Below are positions 59,380 to 64,000 of a DNA stretch of 64,000 nt, one piece after another. The stretch is from assembly GCF_009389715.1 (NCBI RefSeq), contig NW_024067852.1, forward strand, positions 186,001-250,000, in the 5' to 3' direction. The position numbers were made by a program, and so were the translations under genes. The stretch comes from Phoenix dactylifera (lineage: Eukaryota; Streptophyta; Magnoliopsida; Arecales; Arecaceae). The notes beneath the pieces are model-generated. The model worked only from the letters and a program-made list of their open reading frames with translations, had not been told where the DNA came from and ran no database searches. Within the stretch, counting starts at the first letter, position 1. Every line of letters begins with the position of its first letter.

Positions 59380-59647
59380 GAAGATTTGAATTGTAATAGA
59401 AACAATTGGAGCGAAGGGACCCGTAAAGAGCAAAAGCTTGGATCCAATCTTAGACCTCTTGTAGTCTTCTTCAAGATGGCTGCTAGAGTTTGATAAAATG
59501 CAGAAAAAGATAATTGAGCTTTGGCATGTATGCAATGTTTCCTTAGTCCAAAGAACTTTCTTTTTCCTGCTCTTTAAAGGTGATCCAACAGATTCTATCT
59601 ACATGGGAGTGGAACTCAGGAGGTTATCCTTTCTAAAGAATGCTTAC
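59380..59647 (+). pseudogene. Host-like fragment: kinesin-7 (NACK) DUF3490 domain
   Basis: The frame from 59489 reads [19 protein letters not shown], then [18 protein letters not shown] and VELRRLSFL. This is the conserved C-terminal DUF3490 domain of NACK-type kinesins, which drive cell-plate expansion. An upstream part (59380-59470) is probably from the same gene but contains a stop. Confidence 0.8.
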
Positions 59648-59788
59648 TGTAGGTGGAAGTGAAAATACTACTCTCTCATCGTGTCCAAAGAAGCTCAGCA
59701 AGAAGCACAAGGACTTTTACACAAAAATGCTGGCCTAGTTCGAGTCAAGATTAAAAATTATTTAGATGTTCGGTGGCTTCGTTATACC

Positions 59789-59947
59789 TACAAGCTGAAC
59801 GTGGATTGTGAAAAGACCTATTTGCTTTGGATAATCAATGCTGCAATCAATAATCAGCTTTTCTTCAAGGTAGCCGGGTACTCCTTCACCATCGTCAAGA
59901 TGGAAGCTAGCTACAACTACAGCTTTTATTCTACATCCGAGTACTTG
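59789..59947 (+). pseudogene. Host-like fragment: laccase cupredoxin domain
   Basis: The frame reads YKLNVDCEKTYLLWIINAAI, then NNQLFFKVAGYSFTIVKMEA and SY. The KTYLLRIINAAxNNQLFFxxAxHxFTVV block is typical of the second cupredoxin domain of plant laccases. Copper ligands are not covered except where His has become Tyr in AGYSFT. Confidence 0.8.
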
Positions 59948-60083
59948 TAGTTTATTGATAACCCAAACTTCTTGATGATGTGTCTGCAACTTTTAATGTG
60001 GTTGACCTATCACCTTTCTACGAAGACTAGGAAGCCTAAGAAGACTTAGACTTGATGGTGAGTCTTCTCCAATTGGGGAAGTA

Positions 60084-60780
60084 TGATGTCGAGCGCTTTT
60101 GACACACATGATGCCACATGGGTTGCAGGTCTCATATGTATGGGTCTCGGAATCCAACATGAGTTTTGTCTTGTTAGGAAAGTTTGATGTTAGTTAATTT
60201 TAGGAAGTTTGATTTTTGTGAACTTTTGAGAACTTTTGATGTTATGAGGGAAGTTTGCAATTAGAATTCTTTGAGTTAGAATAGGACTTGGAATCTCACA
60301 TTGGAAAGTAGAAAGAAAGTGCCCCTGACTCTCCATGTATTACTTATAAATAACCCCATTGGGGCTTCTCTTATAATCATACTTGAGATCCTTGATTAGT
60401 GAAAATTCTATTGTAGGAATTATTCTTTTCTTGCCTTCTCTTTATTCTCTCTCTCCTCCCTTTTGGTGGATTTCTAGGATTTTCAAGTGAGCATGTGAGA
60501 GTTGTATCCGTGGAATGGTCAACCAAGGAGGTGTTTTGTAGCTTTGGAAGAGAATGACCCACCCTAGCTCTTCCATCTACCCTCCACTACTATTAGAGCC
60601 TATTGGCTTGTGAGTCACTACGGCCTTAAGGTTCTAATCTCTTGTATCGTTCGTGCTATAATGGGGATTCCGTTTTCATGCCATAGTGGGATTTCTACCT
60701 TGCTACAATCGATTGTGACGACATACCCTTTCATCCTTTGAATTTTTAGATCAAGTTCAACACCTCCTCGGCGTTAGTCA
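60084..60780 (+). repeat. 3' LTR
   Basis: It follows a purine tract (GGGGAAG, 60075-60081) and starts TGATGTCGAGCG; an alternative start is TGTTAGG at 60172. It ends near GTTAGTCA. From 60329 on it matches the 5' LTR. The TATAAATAACCCC at about 60346-60358 is a likely promoter element. Confidence 0.75.
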
Positions 60781-60889
60781 TCTTCATCTCCCAGATGTGC
60801 TTGGCTCGTGGAGGCCGATGACCAGGTCAGAGTCGCCAAGTGCAGTGATGTTGGAGGTCGTTTCGATGGCAGTGATAAACTTGGTATGG

Positions 60890-61620
60890 ATCAAGGTTTG
60901 CGGTACCGATAGTACTGCTGTACCGGTGAAGACCGGTACCGGTACCGGTACCGAACTAGTCGAGATAGGAAAAAAAATGCGTCCGACGTGAGGAAAAAAA
61001 TGCGTCCGACGTGCGGACGCTCGCGCGCGCCCGCATGCATCCGCGTTGCCACAGAGTGGCATTTAATGTGCGGCATTAAGAGCCCATGCGGGGCAGCCCG
61101 CATGGGCCGCTGCCCTGCGCGGGGCTGTGTGGGGAACTGCGTGCGGGCACGGTTCCTTGCGTGTGGAACGCGAGTGGGCTCGCAGTTTTCCACTCGTGCC
61201 GGCTTCCCCACTCGCCCCCTCGAGCGGGCGTGCTACCCCGCGCGCGGTCGCTTTTTTTTTCCTTTATTTTTCCCCTCTTCTTCTTCTCGAACCCTCCTTC
61301 TCCTCTCTCCTCTCTTTCCCGGTTTTCCCCCATTCTCCCGCGAGCAAGGAAGGAAGAGAGGTCCCGCCCACGAGCAAGGAAGAGAGGTTCTCCTTCTTTC
61401 GGTACTTGCCTTCTCTTCTTCTATTCCTCTTTCTTTTCTTCTTCCTCTTCTTGTTCTTTTCTTTCTTCCTCTTCTTCCTCCTCTTCTTCCCCGCTTCTAC
61501 CGGTGCCAGTCGCACCGGTTTCGGTTCGGTAGTGGTTTTCATAATCAAACCGTACCGGTAGCTGTCGGCACCGGTTCGGTACAGCCTGAACCGACCGGTT
61601 CCGGTTAGTTTGGCAGATCA
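60890..61620. repeat. GC-rich member of the ACCGGTAC repeat family
   Basis: The left end is ATCAAGGTTTGCGGTACCG with a GGTACC array at 60930-60953. The interior is GC-rich (ATGCGTCCGACGTG twice, then GGCATTTAATGTGCGGCAT). A CTTCTTCCTC tract follows, and the right end has CCGGTGCC, CCGTACCGGTA and TTTGGCAGATCATT. It lies about 110 bp after the LTR element. Confidence 0.7.
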
Positions 61621-61649
61621 TTACTGTAGATGCTAGATGAGAATGAGGT

Positions 61650-61866
61650 GGGGTGGAGATGCTGTCGATGACTCAGGTTAGGGCCTTGGAGCGAGTTTTG
61701 GAGATGCAGAGGAGCTTGAGGGTGAGGCAGGGCAGCCACGGACGAGGGCCTCGTAGAGGCAGCATTCTTCTTTGAGTACCTCGACGATGGCTTAGTTGAT
61801 GCAGTTCTTAAAGCCGAGGAGGTGGAGGTTGCGAAGGCCAGCATCAGCTTTAATAGTGACAATGGA
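61650..61866 (-). pseudogene. Unidentified coding-like fragment
   Basis: The minus strand gives a protein-like stretch with one stop: KADAGLRNLHLLGFKNCI, then AIVEVLKEECCLYEALVRG. It has the look of a gene fragment, but I cannot name the family. Confidence 0.25.
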
Positions 61867-62745
61867 CATGCAAATGGGCTAGGGAGAGGCTAACATTGGC
61901 GATAATGGTGGTCTTGTCGACACTGTCCTTGTTGGAGGTTAACTACCATGTGGGGGTCTCATTGGCTTTTGGGGCTTGCGGTAGCATAGCGCTAGGGTTT
62001 ATGGACGGAGGAGTGCGGGAGAAGGGAGGAGATAAAGGAGGAGCTCGACTCATTCAGAAGAGGCGGCGAACCGAGGAACCCTAGCCCACTTATTCCTTAT
62101 TCCCAAATGAATCAAGTGAACCCACAACTTGAACCGGGTTCACCTATCAGCTTTGGGCTAGGGTTCCTCGGTTCGTCTAGCTTAGCTTGTAACAAGCAGA
62201 CTTATTTTTCAGGCCTAGCCTAGCTTGACAGGCTTAAAATTCAGGTCTAGGCTCGTCCGAAAGTCTTCAGGCTTGAGCGGGCCTAGCAGGCCGTTTGGCT
62301 CGTGGTCAGGTTGATTTGAAAGCAATTAATCGTTGCTATCAAAAACTTTAAAGAATTTACAAACAATTATGAAACAGAGGGGTTTGATCATACAGTCTAG
62401 ATCATTTTTCTTGGGTTTTTGCAAACAAAAACAAAAAAACAAAAGCAATACCAAATGTGCCCTAGTTGCAACATTATTCCTAGTAAGATCTTTTGTGAAA
62501 GAATGAAGTGCATAAAATTCAACTATCATTTTGTTTGAGACACAACTATATATTAGATTAGAATTTTAGATGGACGATTTCATTCTTGAAGCTCTTTGTC
62601 CTACCTATCCAGATTATGTGCTCCAAACTGGGCAAGGAATTGTGCTAATTCATTATATTTAAATGCAGTACAATTTCTAGAAATGATCTTTGGCCTCTAT
62701 GTGTTATTATTTTTTCACTATGTGGAGACATGTTATGAGCTCCAA

Positions 62746-63103
62746 AACCAAGGTTCCCAATACTAGTACTTGTACCGGTATCATGTTGGTGCAGTATTGG
62801 TATAGGTCAATTTGGTGTATTGATACTCGGTATAGGGGTTTGATACTCCCCTCATATTGAGTATTGGTTTGCTACCAATATAGTATGGTATTGCTTGAAA
62901 TGGGTTAGGACTATGGTATACCGTACCGGCTCGAACCGGATAGTACAAGGGCGTATCATACTGTACCGGTTTGGTATCGATACTTGGTATGGGTGGTGTG
63001 CTAACACTCGTTTCGCCAAAAAAAATTTCGCACTGTACCGTAGCGACACTGTGCTAGTGTGGCACTGGTACGAGGTCTGATACCGAGATGGCAAACCTTG
63101 GTT
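62746..63103. mobile_element. MITE-like member of the ACCGGTAC family with terminal inverted repeats
   Basis: It starts AACCAAGGTT (62746-62755) and ends AACCTTGGTT (63094-63103), exact inverted repeats. The interior is full of TACCGGTA, GGTATACCGTACCGG and related palindromes. No clear target-site duplication was found. Confidence 0.6.
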
Positions 63104-63589
63104 AGGACACACTGGTATGACGAACCTTGCTCACTACCAATATATGTGCCCATATTATGTATCGACCATGGATAACTTGGCCATTCAACTGACCTAATTT
63201 TGTCATTCCATTTTACTAAGTAGAAAAAGAGAATTATGTTTCCTCTATCCATTCAAATTTGTTTTTGCTACTTCTGCCCTTTGTCTTATGCTTTGTTTTG
63301 TTTCTTTCTTGTTTTCTCTTTGGATCCATATCTGGTTAGAGTTTGCTGGCTCACTGCCAAATATCAGCTAAACGAATATGCTATCTTTTAATGTCCCATC
63401 TGTTATTGGAAAGTTTGATCTCCATCTGAGCATCAACATTTTTGAGATCTTGAATTAGATGCAGGGCTCTTGTTTTGCACATAAGGGGCTGCGTTGTTTT
63501 TCAAGTGTTTAAATTGGGAATCTTCCTACAGCTCAGCTAAGATTAGTTTGATTTGACATCTTTTAAGAATTGAAGTAGTTTGTTTCGAT

Positions 63590-64000
63590 CAAGGTCCGCC
63601 GGATCGACGTACCGGTGCGGTACCAGTGCCGAACCGGCCAACAGAGCAGATGCGCGCGTGCGCGAATGCGAAAAAAAACTACACACATCCGCCCGCGTCT
63701 GCAAAAAAAAAAAACAACGCGTCCGCGCGTGTCCGCGTGCGGACGCGTTAAATGCCATAGTGGCATTAAATGGCCCACGAGGGCTGCTAGCCCACGTGGG
63801 TGCGCTGCCCCAAAGGGGAACTGCGCGCGTGTGCGGGGAATCACGTGCGGGCGTGATTCTCTACTGGGGAACCGGCCGCGGCCGCGGTTCCCTATGTGGG
63901 GAATCGCACGCAGACGTGTTATGCTCAAGCGTGCGAGCGCGTTCGCGCGCGGGCGTGTTATGGTCGTGTGTCCACTCTTGGGCGTGCTGCCCTGCGCGCG
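63590..64000. repeat. GC-rich ACCGGTAC repeat, cut by the window end
   Basis: The left end ATCAAGGTCCGCCGG with GTACCGGTGCGGTACC matches the copy at 60890. The interior again shows GCGTCCG/CGGACGC, GCCATAGTGGCATTAAATGG and GGGGAACTGCG in the same order. The right end is outside the window. Confidence 0.7.

Larger units (their letters stand above)
56937..60780 (+). mobile_element. Defective Ty3/gypsy LTR element carrying host-gene fragments
   Basis: The order is a truncated 5' LTR, a primer-binding site, a stop-ridden gag with zinc-knuckle remnant, then, where protease-RT-RNaseH-integrase should stand, fragments resembling kinesin-7, beta-xylosidase, kinesin-7 again and laccase. A polyprotein C-terminal piece (59960-60060: ATFNVVDLSPFYED), a short purine tract (about 60074-60081) and a longer 3' LTR follow. 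The LTR copies differ at many positions, so the insertion is not recent. No host-fragment frame is intact. The orientation matches TPP2. A capture of several host genes by one element is known for maize Bs1; here it is inferred from sequence order. Confidence 0.8.
55639..64000 (+). other. TPP2 intron 9, incomplete, rich in repeats
   Basis: A GT donor follows 55638. The expected next exon (around the HKCDLINMSYGEP region of the family) is not seen up to 64000. Listed separately inside it are a GGCCCGG repeat, the transducing LTR element and several ACCGGTAC repeats. The remaining parts (55640-56440, 62290-62745 and 63104-63590) show no gene that I recognise. Confidence 0.6.

Noticed and set aside
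60988..61608. 206-codon frame in a GC-rich region
   Set aside because: It lies in the ACCGGTAC repeat and its Arg, Ser and Pro runs come from repeat composition.

Overview
This is a nuclear segment of a flowering plant. The evidence is spliced genes with GT-AG introns of plant families (P-type PPR protein, plant beta-tubulin, DUF3527 protein, thylakoid bestrophin-like chloride channel, plant tripeptidyl-peptidase II), a nuclear tRNA-Cys, and much LTR-retrotransposon and MITE-like debris. GC-rich third codon positions in the tubulin and chloride-channel first exons, together with large TE-filled introns, suggest a monocot, possibly a palm. The species is inference.

Layout. 1.7-4.1 kb (+): intronless mitochondrial-type PPR gene whose last about 26 codons lie beyond an in-frame TGA. 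6.7-7.9 kb (+): decayed F-box/LRR (FBD-type) pseudogene. 12.2-13.9 kb (+): complete three-exon beta-tubulin gene. 15.4 kb (+): tRNA-Cys(GCA). 16.2-17.5 kb (+): decayed PLS-type PPR pseudogene. 18.4-21.4 kb (-): DUF3527 protein in two coding exons, with a probable 5' UTR exon near 26.7 kb and a 5 kb leader intron holding a LINE scrap. 27.1-27.6 kb (-): intact 421-bp TRIM retroelement with target-site duplication. 27.9-30.4 kb: local tandem duplications. 32.6-41.2 kb (-): four-exon chloroplast bestrophin-like chloride channel with a one-base frameshift in exon 1. 44.3-64 kb (+): 5' part of tripeptidyl-peptidase II (TATA box and nine exons to 55.6 kb). The rest of this gene is not seen before the window ends, so intron 9 is longer than 8.3 kb.

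The most unusual object is a defective Ty3/gypsy-type LTR element at 56.9-60.8 kb, in the same orientation as and apparently inside TPP2 intron 9. Between its gag and the last codons of its polyprotein, the reverse transcriptase and integrase regions are missing. In their place are fragments resembling host genes: kinesin-7 (NACK-like), a GH3 beta-xylosidase, and a laccase. It is therefore a candidate multi-gene transducing retroelement, comparable in kind to maize Bs1. Around it lies a repeat family rich in ACCGGTAC-like palindromes, including a copy folded into an almost 620-bp inverted repeat.

The genes here are unrelated housekeeping or organelle genes and form no operon or cluster. All intron boundaries were read by eye from GT-AG sites, reading phase and recalled family sequence; no alignment or database search was run.
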